64,000 bases of DNA from Nymphaea colorata. Its lineage: Eukaryota > Streptophyta > Magnoliopsida > Nymphaeales > Nymphaeaceae. Location of the stretch: assembly GCF_008831285.2 (NCBI RefSeq), contig NC_045140.1, positions 2,213,528 through 2,277,527 on the forward strand. Direction: 5' to 3'. The notes below the pieces were generated by a model. That model was not told where the DNA came from. It saw nothing but the letters and a program-made list of their open reading frames with translations, and made no database searches. The stretch's first letter is position 1, and the number at the start of each line of letters is the position of its first letter. A program made the translations under genes and the position numbers. Below, one piece after another: positions 1-12,900 of the stretch.

Positions 1-649
1 ATGTGTTTTGGGTAAAGAACGAGTGGGGAAATGGCCCCAACTGTTAGATGGCGGTCGTGGTTTGAACTCTATGCAGTCAGCTCTCTGTGTGAACTGAAGC
101 ATACCTAGACTCTGAGGGCAGGCTATGGGTTTTACTCATCAGTCTCTCGTCACAACTTGGTTTCCCATTGTAGTAGCAGAAAAAAGGTAGAAGATGAAAA
201 ACAGCAACTACTTTTGATCTTGACCGTGACATAAGAAAGTCCTATGTGAGGTAGTCTGGAGGGACTAATCCCCAGGGAAAAAGTCTGTTCTGATGAAGCT
301 CATTTCACCCATTTGGCCTATATTCTATATGTTTGCCTCCCTCCCGTGCCATCTCTCTCTCTCTCTCTCTCTCTCATTGTCATTGATGTAGTCCGTGTCT
401 ATTCTCTGTTTCGTGTGGTGTCAACATGGATTCCACTGTCTTTAGCGTGTCCAGCCGGCATAACTGTTACTCCTGTTAGCTCTTCAACTTACTGCAGAAT
501 GTATTTGTTGAATTATATAGTTGAAGCGAATAAGAAACTAGTTCATGGCATTTTAAAGGATATTTTCTATGTTTATTATTTGGATTTTATGAAAATGAAT
601 TCTCTTTTTCTAAGCATGCTTCTACTTTCTTCTGCACTTGTTTTTCAAC
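1..649 (+). other. Probable CACTIN intron sequence
   Basis: No Cactin-like coding sequence was found here. An open frame runs through part of it but has no family similarity before the YWWHDK motif. It contains a (CT)n tract at about 351-374 and a pyrimidine-rich run at 616-646 just before the exon. It is best read as the intron preceding the penultimate coding exon. Confidence 0.5.
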
Positions 650-1119
650 TGTATTGGTGGCATGACAAATACCGACCAAGAAAGCCAAAATATTTCAACC
701 GAGTGCATACTGGATACGAGTGGAACAAATACAATCAGACGCACTATGATCATGATAATCCTCCTCCAAAGATTGTGCAGGGTTATAAATTCAACATATT
801 CTACCCCGACCTTGTTGACAAAACAAAGGCTCCTGAGTATAAGATCGAAAAGGATGACAGCAATGGAGAGACATGTCTTATAAGATTTCATGCAGGGCCT
901 CCTTACGAAGACATCGTATGCCTCATTCTTTTCTTCTCCTTTTTCCCATCTCAATACTCCTTCCAAAGCTCTCCCTTGACCTAACACCTCATGTTTCAGG
1001 CTTTCCGGATTGTGAACAAGGAGTGGGAGTACTCGCACAAAAAGGGCTACAAGTGCACTTTTGAACGTGGCATCCTACATGTTTACTTTAACTTCAAGCG
1101 CTATAGGTACCGCCGGTGA
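650..1119 (+). CDS. CACTIN: CACTIN, C-terminal part (3' end of gene; rest lies upstream)
   Basis: The last two coding exons are 650-915 and 1000-1119 (intron 916-999, GT-AG), ending in TGA at 1117-1119. Together they encode 127 residues of the very conserved Cactin C-terminal domain. Visible motifs are YWWHDKYRPRKPKYFNRVHT, GYEWNKYNQTHYDHDNPPPK, IVQGYKFNIFYPDL, RFHAGPPYEDIAFRIVNKEW and the terminal FKRYRYRR just before the stop. Cactin family proteins are nuclear and associate with the spliceosome. The plant orthologue is essential for embryo development; this is family knowledge. The upstream exon junction is odd. The homology begins right after a pyrimidine tract that ends in AC, not AG, and the phase would suit a split Val codon (see findings). 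Upstream exons were not found in positions 1-640. The product identity is very secure; only the 5' exon edge is uncertain. Confidence 0.93.
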
Positions 1120-2950
1120 TGTTGGAACTCTTGAATTTGCTCTGTTGCATGTACAATCGCTGCCATCATTGTAAAACTAAAGCATGGGGAAAAAATTGTG
1201 ATTTTCATATCAAGGGACAGAGGAATTAGGACCTTTCTCTCAGTGTGCTCCTCTCGACTGCTTGAGAGAATGGAATTTCATTAGGTTTGGCTCATCTTTG
1301 GAGTCTTGTATTCGGGAACTTAACTCGTAAAAAAAGACCTAAGAGAGGTGTTCTTAGAGAAAATTAGGATTGGTGAGACGCGATCTCTCTACAAAAAGAA
1401 TGTAAGGGTAAAGTAACTGGTGATGTGGACATAAGTAGGGAGCTTTGCTATCTCCCCATTTGCTCTAAAAGGCATAATGCAACTGGCGCAGGCTGGTGAA
1501 AGTCAAGGTTTCTATTTGATTCTCGTGGACGCTATTTTTTTGCACTGCAAATGGTAGATGCACAACACACTAGTTGATCGATGTTATGTTCTCCATCCGG
1601 ATCCCAAAGTAGTCCTGGAACAATTGAAGATAGAACATTTTTTTTTATTTTTTGTAAATGTACTTCGAAAGTTAAAAAATATAACTTTTCTTTTCCTCCT
1701 AGGTAGGGGTAACCCTGAACAACTTTTGTACAATGGTTTTCTCTTCTCAATTGTTCCCCTTAAAGGTAATATTCATGAATGCCTATACTAAGTTTGCCTT
1801 TATAACCAAGATGAGGAGCAAAGTTGAAGACAGGATTTGCCTTTTGAAGAAAAATTATGATTAGAAACATCTTTTACCAATTGAAGGGAAGAGTCAAACC
1901 ACAAGTTGTCTCAAAATTTTCAAAGATGTTCAAATATAAGGGACAATCTTGAAATTTTTCAAAACTTTTAGTCATGCGAGTCACACCCATAACGCTCATG
2001 TAATCTTTCAAATTCCCTATCAAAAGCCATGGCATCTGCAATTTCTAGTATTTGCAAGTTATATATATACATACATATATATATATATATATTACCAATT
2101 TAACAAAAATTGCTCGACAGGTTGATGCAATTGAAAATACGTACACATCTTTTTTCCAAACATCTTTTCGTTGTACATGTTGATACAACAGCGTCACAAT
2201 TTTTTTGGCAAATTTCAGAACTACTGATTCTCATCCTTTTCATTAATGTCTTCATATAGATTTTTGTACACATAGCTCTTACTTTTAGTTACGTCAATCA
2301 ATATCCAGTCTATCTGAAATACATGCTTTCATGCACGCCAATTGTGTTTCTGTTGCTACCAATGTTATCGTGCTCTTTAAAATTTAAAAAATACTTTCGA
2401 ATTTCAAATTGCAATAAAATTTTCACCAAATCCCATAAGAAAAGCCACCAAATGTGACCAAGATCTTCAATTTTTTAATGATCATTTACAATTAAAATAT
2501 TGTTATTTTAGAAAAAATATCATTTTTTATCCTAAATTAACCAGTGCATCTTCATAAATTTCCACCAAGATTTTTTTAATGCATAAAATACAGTGTACTT
2601 TTATCATGTTCTACATGAATGTATCCACTATTACTCCTACACTCATATTTATGTTGTTTTAGGCATTACGAAACCATATATGGTTCAAATTTCATGGAGA
2701 AGCACATATTTAAAATGGGCAATTTAGAGCCAAAATCATGCATTCATGGGATCTAAGGCTAAGCTGATCATCCTTTACAGGGATCTACATCAAAATCTTG
2801 ACCCAAACTCTAGCGACGGATGAAATTTAGTCCACAAAATGCCAAAATGCCCTCTCCCGGGACCAATCTTGTTTTGAGTAGATTAGAGTACTACAGTTCA
2901 TGAAAATACATTTCATGTAGGTGGTTAATTATGTGAATTTTCACAAAACT
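1120..2950. other. Intergenic, AT-rich, downstream of CACTIN
   Basis: This holds the CACTIN 3' untranslated and flanking sequence, then AT-rich DNA with an (AT)n tract near 2060-2092. The open frames at 1532-1791 are short and low-complexity. I see no gene. Confidence 0.6.
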
Positions 2951-2985
2951 TAGAATTAGGGTTTTAGCTTTATAAAAAGGAGCTT
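2944..2985 (+). promoter_or_regulatory. Promoter-like block: TTAGGGTTT telo-box followed by TATA box
   Basis: The sequence TTAGGGTTTTAGC is followed closely by TTTATAAAAAG, the classic spacing of a plant telo-box and TATA box. A transcription start would be expected about 30 bp downstream, in the TA/GA microsatellite. The only open frame after it is the small candidate at 3111. The motif match is direct; promoter function is inferred. Confidence 0.3.
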
Positions 2986-2999
2986 AAGGGTGACACACC

Positions 3000-3003
<4 letters not shown>

Positions 3004-3068
<65 letters not shown>
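3004..3068. repeat. Compound microsatellite (TA)n(GA)n
   Basis: Uninterrupted TA repeats (about 3004-3032) pass directly into GA repeats (about 3032-3068). If the nearby promoter-like block is real, this would be transcribed leader sequence. Confidence 0.95.
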
Positions 3069-3071
<3 letters not shown>

Positions 3072-3110
3072 TCATAATTGAAGCTCAGAAGCCTCCTGTC
3101 AGCCCTACTC

Positions 3111-3263
3111 ATGGTCTGTCTTGCAGTGCCAAAGCTCACTCTTCCGAACTCAAATAACACAAGCATCAGTGATGGTGTTGGTGGTGTGGGCACGTCGGGC
3201 GCCATTGCAGCACGCAACGATGGACAAAGGAGTTCAACGAGGACAGTGTCAACTGTCAACTGA
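3111..3263 (+). CDS. Candidate small ORF with hydrophobic N-terminus, function unknown
   Basis: The ORF starts at ATG 3111 (MVCLAVPKLTLPNS...) and runs 50 codons to TGA at 3261-3263. The frame is open further upstream to 3078, adding LKLRSLLSALL, which would make a convincing signal peptide, but there is no ATG there. The remainder is rich in Ser, Gly, Asn and Thr and lacks cysteines. I do not recognise the family; it does not match the CLE, CEP, PSK or IDA peptide motifs I know. Support is a telo-box and TATA motif about 130 bp upstream. It may be a chance ORF or the remnant of a longer exon. Confidence 0.2.
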   Translation: MVCLAVPKLTLPNSNNTSISDGVGGVGTSGAIAARNDGQRSSTRTVSTVN

Positions 3264-3434
3264 ACTTAGAACCACGTTGATGACTATAATAGTGCTTGGT
3301 CTGAGCCACTGTCGACACCAACCCTATGAATATTCTTAGTAAAGTAGCACATTGTTATTGTTTGGCGTTTCATGAATCTGTCTCATTTTTATGATTCATC
3401 AAATATGTTACTACTGTTACCAGATAACTTCCAA

Positions 3435-3565
3435 GGGATTGTTTGATAATAGAAACACTAGCATGATGTTTTATGATCTGCCACAAAAACTGGGTCAAAT
3501 GTTTGATAAATCTGTCTCATCATCAAATATTATATTAATTAGTGTTTATATTTGCCAAACACCCC
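3435..3565. mobile_element. Tourist-like MITE candidate
   Basis: The ends are inverted: the left reads GGGATTGTTTGATAAT and the right, on the opposite strand, reads GGGGTGTTTGGCAAAT. This matches the GG(N)nTGTTTGG pattern of PIF/Harbinger Tourist termini. The element is 131 bp with no coding content. Flanking trinucleotides (CAA/AAA) are not a clean TWA duplication. Confidence 0.4.
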
Positions 3566-3940
3566 AAAAATTAGCCTACACGCCTTCATTTCTCTCACAA
3601 TGAGGTTTAAGTCTGAGCATTTTCTTTGTACTTAACCAGAGATTATAGAAGTGGTAGTGAAAAATGTACCCCTCAAAATGCAATACATTCAAGATGAACG
3701 TAATCTCTAAGAGAGCAATGAGAAATTTATAAACAAACTTCACGTTGTTGCTGTATAATTTGAAGGATATCCATCTTAGGGATGTTAGAAAATGCTGCAG
3801 ACGTTAGTCGCAACAGGTCGCTGTAGAATAACGTGGGCAAATTAAAAGATCTCCTGTGGCTACGGCCAGCTGTTAGCTGAAGAGTGGGCCCGCTGGAGAA
3901 AGGAAGTATTTCTCTCTCTCTCTCTCTCGCGCTCAGCTAA

Positions 3941-6659
3941 AGTCCTGTTTGGGCGGAAGCCAAAAGCAGGTTAAAAAATACGTTTTTTTGGGGCGTCAAA
4001 AAGCCGGCTTCCCCGTTTGGCAAACCTGGCCTCCCTTCTCCCTTACCTTTTCCGAACACCTCCCTTTCTCTCTTTCCGGCGCTTGCTCACTCACGCATAA
4101 CTTTGCCCTTGTTCCTCGCTGCGGCACGGGGGCTTCCGACGTCGGAGCAGGTTCTCTCTCTCTCTCCCTTTCTGTGTGTGTGCGTGTGTGAGCGCTTGCT
4201 TGCTTGCTTAACTGCCGGCCTTTTGTTTGGCCGACTCTCCCCGTCTCTCTTGCCCGCTGGGAAGGGCCTAAGGGTGGTCCTTGTTCGGCCGCCTACTCTT
4301 CCCCTCGCGGGTCCCCTTGTTCTCTCCCTTTGACTTTTTAGTTTTTGCTGCGTCTTTCAATCCTTTGAGTTGTTTAGCTTTTCCCTGTTGTCTCTTTGGT
4401 AGACCCTTCTTTTTTCTATGAATGGTTGCGGTGGAAATAATGAAGACGTCGATCTTGTGATGGAGAATTCGGGGGACCCGGTTGTGTTTCGGATGGTTTG
4501 TCGGACGAAATCGTTGCCTGTCATCAAAATTTGTAACGTCATGAAAGATATCTGCTTGATTCGTGATGCATAGGAATGATGTAGAATTAGTGAAATGCAA
4601 GAAGAATTTTGGGTTAGCATGATTAGGGATTTCTTGTTCCTTAAAGTTGGAAGTTTCGGTTGTATTATCGTACAGTTTTTACGAGATTCAAAGTGTGCAA
4701 ACGAATGTAGTACACTTCCTTTGATTTTCTCGCTCCCTTATGAACGATTTGTCCTGTCCATTTTTTTTTTTTTTTTTTGTGGATGTCTAACGCCCTACAA
4801 CTGTGTTATCTTCTCCTTTTTCTGCTCTTGTTAATATGAACTTTGACTACTGCCGAAAAGCACGAGCGCCGTTGTTGGTGTATGGATTGTAATGGACTTT
4901 CTTGATGTCGAACATGTCAACTAAAAATTTGAAACTTACCTATTGGTCCTATGATTCTTTTGATTTGACGTGCTTTATTTTGAATTCTTGTTATCGTATG
5001 ACAAGAGATGTCTCATTTCTCCGTCACACAAATCAAATTCTTCTTCTTTTTGCAGCTTTTATGCTTGCTGAATGCTAATTGGACTTAAAGTCACGTGAAT
5101 GGTGTGTATTTATGCTTTCTACTTTCTAGTATACACAAGCGTATTATTTTCGGCTTGGTTGTCATGATCTTTTGAGCCACACTTATTTTCAATGCAAAAG
5201 GTTTTGAGATTTAAAAAAATTCTACTTTTTTTATCAACATTCTTATTTGAAGTTGCTTTTCTCATTTAACAAATTTAAGTTTCTCAAGATTAGTATTCTG
5301 AAAAAATGGTCTACAAAGTAAATCCATCTCTAATATTGACTTAAAGGTGAATATCAGATTTGAGTATGATATTTAGGTGTTTTATTCATTAGTTTTGGTG
5401 ATTGGATTATTGATACCTTTCTGAGCTTTTTCGCTAAGATCAAGTGTAGTGATTGGATTATTGATTACAGCTTGGGAAGCATATCTTTTCGTCTGTGCAT
5501 GTTGGATAATTTTGGGTTTGCTTTTCTTCATGTGAAGAGCATAGGTACTTTAGTATGTTTACCTCTTTCTCTCTCTCTATTTCACTGCTTTATGAATACT
5601 CTTACATGATTTGAGGACTCATATGTTTTGGACTTAAATGTATTCCCCACTGTTATGGTTTCTTTTTCTGCTGGTGATGCTGCTTGCACGCTAGTGGATA
5701 GATGGGCTGATTATGATAGTTCCTTATACGTTCTTTTGTATGCCACTCTTATTTTTAGCACCTCTGGTCCTCTACTCAAACATAGGAAGCAATTTGCTAG
5801 TTGCTCTCTAGCATTGAAGCCTCTTCCAAACTTGTGATTAAGCTTGAGGATCTTCTTACTTGGATTAACTTGATTAAATTAAGGCCTGATAGTTTTAGGA
5901 GCTTTGCTTGGAACCTCATTTCTGAAGCGACAAATGATACCATGAGCAAGCATTAAGATGTTGATCATGTGTGACTAGAGATATGCCCACAAAATAGTTA
6001 CTTCTGTTAATTACATGATATTGTTTATGAAAATGACTACCTTTTGCTTATGAAACTATTTAAGTTTTACTTGCATCATTTTGAGTCTGTGACAATGCGT
6101 ATTTTTGGAATAAAAACCTGTTTTATACTTCAAAAATGGGTCAGCCGTATAAAACTGCTAAAAGACCCGTCCTTTCAAAAAAGATGACAAAAAAAAACAT
6201 GTTATTTTTTTTTACATTTTGGCTTTTTTTGCATTTTTTACTACTACATTTTTATTTTTGCAATTGATTTTTTTTTCATTTTTTTTTTAAAATTTGCAGA
6301 GATTTTTCCAAAGAAAAATAACTTTGCCGTATTACACCTGATAAAAACCTTGCCATTTAAAACTTGTAAACAATATTTATAATTGTGGACATACCTAATA
6401 TCAGAAGATATTAGGAATAGGTTTATTGTTAAATAGATATCCAATTTATTTCAATATTTGTCACTTGCACAGCAAGGTAACATCTTTAGGGTCTTCAAAG
6501 ACCAAAGATATAAGAGTAGGCTTTTTAGAAGACCAGGTTTTCTTAAGCTATCCATTGGATAAGTCCTAAGTCTCTCTCTCTCTCTCTTTCTCTCTCTCAT
6601 ATGTTGTGTGTGTGTGTGTGTGTTTGTCCTAACGTGTTCCTTTCCCTCTTCCTCTTTAG
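3941..6659 (+). promoter_or_regulatory. GC-richer island and possible leader exon plus leader intron of RAD23
   Basis: About 3945-4340 is distinctly GC- and CpG-richer than its surroundings, with pyrimidine tracts typical of plant promoters and 5' UTRs. A good splice acceptor (CT-rich tract ending TTTAG) lies at 6651-6659, 137 bp before the RAD23 ATG. A possible donor, GGAGCAG then GTTCTC, lies at 4150/4151. A 5' UTR exon in the island joined to an exon at 6660 would give a leader intron of about 2.5 kb, a common plant arrangement. The part at 3945-4035 also has inverted-repeat character. The stretch 4850-6600 is AT-rich with no coding signal. All of this is inference from composition and splice motifs. 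Confidence 0.3.
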
Positions 6660-6796
6660 GTCATTAAGGTCGGTTAAAGGGGAAGTCGTAAGGTACTTCT
6701 AATTTTATTGGTTCTGAGAAGATCTTCTCAGTCATCAGGCCGGTGGTTCCCGGCAGATCCTGCTTGCTCTTTTCCGGGGTTCTTCTTGTGTTCACA

Positions 6797-6870
6797 ATGA
6801 AGTTAACTGTGAAGACACTAAAGGGGAGCCACTTTGAGATTAAGGTTCAGCCCAGTGATACGGTGAGGGG

Positions 6871-6921
<51 letters not shown>

Positions 6922-9900
6922 CCATTCCCCCGTCTTATGTCTTTTATTTTCATCTTCTCGAGTTTTATTTCCAGGTGTATATTTATTATGTCATTTGTAC
7001 AATTTTTTGTGTATTCTTGTATTTATAGATTCAATGCTGTACATGTGCTGCTAGGGCCTTCTGTATTCGTAATGTGAGAATAAAGATTGGGGAAAATTTG
7101 CAATAAGAGAATTTCAATGACATTTATTTTCCATTTTCTTGATTGCCTCTGAAAATGCAACACAAAAGAACTTGGAAAAGTCATGGATCCTCCTTTCTCT
7201 GCTTGGGTTTCATAGGATTGAGTAGTCATTTCTCATTAACTATATTTCAGTTCCATTACATGCTATTAGTTACATCTAGTGAGAACAAATGTTATTATGC
7301 AGGTTTGATTAGTATAAACAGCTCAATCTGATGAAGAATATGAAGGCAAAACAAATCCTTGGATGTGGCATTCTTGATAGATCAAGCTGTTTATGGACTA
7401 TACCGATGTGAATTCTAATGAGGGCATGTTGGAATTGACCCACAGCGTGAACCACATGAGCTATGCGTGACTATGTGAACAAAAGATACAATGTGGCTCC
7501 AATTAGTTATTATAGAGTTGACTTGTCCAACAACTTTTCAGCACTAATCCTCATATTTGATTCAAGAATCTCTGGCGTCTCAGACTGTCAATAACTTTAT
7601 CATCTGAAATACGTGATTTTTCAATAATGCTACAATCAACCAGTAACCATGATGTGAACACACCACTTTAATTCCATGAAAGTAAGTTAAGCACCCTAAA
7701 TTAGATGTTTCAAATTCTTTTCTAAGAAATCCTCTTATTAGATTAATTCCATATTTTTAAATTTTAACGTCTTTAACCATCTTTATCTGACCTCCAATTT
7801 TAATAGCATAACATACAACTAAAAGGAAATTGAATACACATGTGCCTTCTTTTTAGTGAAAAGGGCAAATGTCCATATGACAAGATCTAAACACAAGATT
7901 GCTGATGACATTGCTAAACTGATCATACCGAGCCTTAGGAGCTTGGTTAAGGCCATACAAAGCTTGTCTTAACTGACGAGCTCCCATTCTTGGAGGTCGA
8001 TCAATATGTGGTTTTTATTTTGTCATTTAGAAAGCATTTTTTTGCATGCATTTGAAACAAGGGCCACTTACTAATAGAAGCAGGGCCATTAATGTTCTAA
8101 TAGTTTTTGTGCAGTGAAGAAGAGCGAAGGTCTAACTGTAATTGATTCCATGCTTTTGAGAGTATTCTATACAAACAACGTAGCTTTTTATCTTTCTAAA
8201 GACCAATCACTTTTGGTTTTGACTTCAACAATCCATTTACACCGAATGGTTTTTTCTTAACTAGGGGAATAAGTTGAATTTCTCAAGTTCTATGCTTCTC
8301 AAGGGTAAGAAGTTCAAGGTTCATGGCCTGAACTCGTTATTTCTGTTGCTTGGCTTCATGATAATGTGGGTTCATGATGAGAGTCGATTGTTAGAATACA
8401 TGCTCCATATCTAGGGGTGAACAATTCCTAAGAAGTAAGTCTTCGACTGGCTCTAATGATCCTAGTGGACCTTCTTGAGAGAGGAAGATAGTTCTTTTAT
8501 GTCTTGGTCAGTTGGTAGGTTTAATCCATGATGAAATTAACATTAAAAAAGAGAAAAATGAAAAACAGGAAAAATCACAAATAAAACACGCTAAATTTAT
8601 TTTCCTGTTTTTTAGGTGCATCTTTTGGGTTTTTTATGGCGATCTCTTTTTTTTTTTTGCATCAATATCTTGCTTTTTCTGAAATAATGCGATCTGTGGC
8701 TATGGAGTGTCCTAAACTCCCAATCTTTGGTACCAAGTTCACATTACAGAATGGACACTTTGATAGGTTCAAAAAATCCATGTAATATGGTTCTCCTTTT
8801 CTAGAGCAAATCAACCTCTTGGGTTGATGATTCCTATATGGGACACTGTTTTGATGAGAAAAGGTACCATAGGCCCATGGTTGGCCATTTAAGCACCAAA
8901 TAAGGGGTTAAAATTCGCTTTGAAATGCACCTAATGTTGGGAATCTTAAAAATTTGGATTCAAAGTCTTTTCGAAACCTCCAATATTTTCCAATGGCTGT
9001 GCCATGAGCCTTTCAAATAAAGATAGCATGGGACAGGGATAACAATTTGAAAGACATTCCTCTCCAAAGTGTAAGAGCGAAGTCGGAATAGCTGGTGGAA
9101 AAGATGCAGGGACGACAACTTCCTATATGGGTGAGTTACCCTTGGTGAGAGGCTGAAGTGCCTCCATGAGTTGTGCAGGCAGCAGGACATTGCATCTAAT
9201 TGCTATTTAGTCTTTCTTTTTCACCTTCTTGAGATTCCATGATGACAGCTCTCGTATATTTTTGAAGGGTTCTAAGTTAAGGCATCTCGGTTTAATGTGT
9301 TTCACTTCCCCACAATGACGACTTGTAGAGTTTTTAGTTCTTCATGACAAATCATAATGTTGCTCAAATTGAAGTGGTCTATTTGCTTTGACATTTGAAC
9401 TGAACCTGAAGAAGGACACTATCTTTCTTGTCTCTAGCCTTGAAGAGCCTTTTCTCTTCCACTGGTCACGTGGCAAGGGCCTATCGAATTGAAGGAACAT
9501 GCTCCCCATGAGAGAGAGATGTCCAACTTCCCTCAAATTCAGATCCAAGGCCAATCTTGTAAATTTTTTCTTCTTCTAATTGTTGGTGACAATGAGAAAA
9601 ATCTCAATGGACATGCCACTTTTGTTTCACAAAAAGCATACAAGTTACAACCCAAAGTTGAGTGAGAACTCCAAGATGTTTCCTAATGATCCTATCTCCT
9701 TGTTGTATACTCATAATTCTTTCTAGAAGATTACATATGTGGGCAACATCCTTCACAGGATGTGTTTCGTCGAGATAAGTCTTTGCTTGATGGATTACCT
9801 TGAAACCTCTCAAAATTTACACTAGTAGTCAGATCATCATTTAAGAGCCCCACTATTCAGTTTCTAAACGTTCCATTTCTTTTCATAATGTCTAATATAT

Positions 9901-12900
9901 TTTTCTTTTTCCTGTGATGAACATTAAGGAAACTTACTTAAAAGACTTGAGAAAAGGCACTGAAAGAGCTTCAAGTAATAACGACCACAATCCCTTGCAT
10001 TGTGTATATAATGAGCATAAGCCACACAACAAGGATCAACGATCATCAACAAAATGCTTCTCAAGGGCATGAAAAAGGCAGCAGTAGCGCTTATGCTATG
10101 TCAGTTGCGTCGGCTCTGGAACTATATAATGAAATGGTGAATACAAGAAAACAAAATGGTTATCAAGAATAAATGTCAAGGCTAAAGCACCAATCTCTCA
10201 AACAACAACACAATCAATAAGTAAGATTGAATTTTATTAAAGAGGAGTCTTGAAACTTCAAAATTTACATGAAGCTGCTAAACCTCTGTATATACAGCAG
10301 AAGACTGAATTAGTGGGTGGACTAGTTCCAATGGCTAGAAATCTAGACATTGGACTAGCCATGAGCTAGCTCTAGCAGCCATATATGGCTGAGCTAAGAT
10401 AAGTCTGACTAGTCAGTTGAGTTGGTTATTGATCCACTTGTTTACAAATCAGCAACTAGTCAATTGATCAGCCAGGTTATTGGTCAACAGTCAAAACTTT
10501 GATGTATATATGTACATGTTCATGTATTTATTTTCGTATTAATATATGTCTATTTGTTTACCTTCAACCGATTTGGACCAACTTGGACTGTTTAGTCCTG
10601 GTTACTTTTTTCAGGGTCTTAACCTGTGTCCGACTTCTGATTTTGACAACTTAGAAGAAGATGCAAAAGAACAGAACTACAATAAAGATATTATTGAACA
10701 TACATATGTAGAAATTTATGTATGTATTTATATAGAGAACTTATATTTACACACACAGCTTTAGTTACCTTATTTTACAAAGTAGTGTGCATCTGACCAC
10801 CTATGGCATCCGAAATGTTTTGGACTTTGGAATCCTATGACATGATAAGCTGAAATAATTTTAGGTGCACATTGTTTACATTGACGACTCCTTAGCACAT
10901 GAATAGGTTAGACTATTAGGTTGATTTACTTATCTACTTCACCATGAATTACATGTATAGGCAATGATTCTCTGGGATTATTTGCATCAGCCTTGTTTCT
11001 TGATTTGTCTTCTTAGGAACCGCAAACTAGGTGGTTTAACTTCCAAGGGCATCTAATTAACAACTTGCTGGGAATGGTCAGCTTCCTTGTTCGAGTTTTC
11101 AAAAGTTGAATATTTTATGTTTTAAATAGAAAGCTGAATGGCTTAATCTGTACCCATTTATTTATTTTTTCTTGTGACTATATCTACTTTGTCTTGCCTG
11201 TTATTCTTGTGATAATTTATGGGGAACTTGTCTATGGATACTAATCCAGCATAATTTCTGTAGGTTATTGCTGTTAAGAAGCATATTGAAGAGGCACAAG
11301 GAAAAGACAACTTTCCTTATGCTCAACAGCTCTTGATTCATAATGGCAAGGTCTTGAAAGATGAAACGACTTTGGAAGACAATAAAGTTAGCGAAAATGG
11401 TTTTCTTGTTGTCATGCTCAGCAAGGTATTTAATGTCAATTTTTTTCTTCCAAGTTGCTAATAATAAGGAACACCTAGTCCGTCACAAATTCAACTCTGA
11501 TAAATTAATGTTAATGCCTAATCGTCTGTCGAATCAGTTACATGTATTACCATTATAGTTTATTTGGAAGAATCTCTTATTTAGATGTGCAAATGGGGAA
11601 AAGAAGTGAAGTTCATTAGGGGAAGGATTTTTTTACTCGACTCCTATTTTACGTTTCCTTGCTTGCGCTGTTTCAAGAATATTTGACTTCACTTTGTAGA
11701 TCATTTTAGTTGCCTAGATTGGAGCTAGCAGACTGATGGTCTGTGAGGTGAATGTCACTACAGTCCTGGGGTCCTGCCACCTGTTCATCTTTTACTTAAA
11801 ACCAATGTTATCACTGCCGTATCGTATCGTGTATCGGTCGGGCCGACCTATACGCCGTATCGTAACGTATCGTAAAATTAATTTTTTAATTTGTAAAAAA
11901 TATTAAAAATTTATAAAAAATAGATAAAAAAATCAGAAAAATTCTAAAAAAATCCAAAAAAACTAGTAAAAATCAGAAAAATTCAAGAAAAATGTATTTA
12001 AAGGAACATTCATCATTCATGTATATGAAGTATGACCTGTGAGCTATGCATATGAACAAGACATTCCAAAATAAGAAATCAAACATTCAAAAAACAAAAT
12101 AACATACTAAACAACCTAAGAGTATTCAATTACATCACAATTCATAAGTTCAAAAGTCAAAACTCAGAACATATTGACATAGTTTTCAAAACTCAAAACA
12201 AAAAGCATCGTCAATCGTCATTTGCATCATCATCTTCATTCTTCATCATCATCTTCATTTTCTTCATTAACTTCTTCTTCTATCCCCTCTGTTGCAAATG
12301 GAATGTCACCAACATTCCATTGCTCCCCCCCAGCCTCTCCTTCTTCAACAATCTCTGTTGCTCCTTCAACATTCAAAAAATCAAGATCGTCCTCATCAAG
12401 TATTGCAGCTGGTTCTTCTTCAACCCAAGAATCTAATATATCAAAATGGTCAATGAAGATAGGATCATATTGATTGTGATGCTTCGTAGATGTTGTTTCT
12501 AGTTGCCTAACAAGAGAAAAAATTAACAAATTGTTAGAGATTAAAATATATATTAGAATTTGATATTCTTGTATAACAAAAAAAATGTTTACCTTTGTCT
12601 CAACTTCATATTATAACGAACATAAACAAGGTCATTCAACCTTTTATGTTCCAGCCTATTCCTCTTCTTACTATGGATGTGCTGAAATACACTCCAATTT
12701 CTTTCACATCCAATTGCACTACATGTTTGACTGAGGATTCTAATTGCAAGCTTCCTTCATTCTGGGCAATCAGGCCCAAACCTTTCCCACCACAAATCTA
12801 ATAACAGATGGAAAGTAAAAATGTTGTCAGAAATAAATATATGAGAAGGTAGAATAAAAGCTAAATAACAAAAAGTATAAAGTTTATTTTTCTAATACCT

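Noticed and set aside
313-649. N-terminal half of the open frame preceding the Cactin motif
   Set aside because: It has no Cactin similarity and contains the CT microsatellite and a pyrimidine tract, so it is read as intron.
3945-4035. Short inverted repeat around GTTTGGGCGGAAGCC and GGCTTCCCCGTTTGGC as a MITE
   Set aside because: The repeat is imperfect with no visible target duplication and lies in the GC island; too weak to call.
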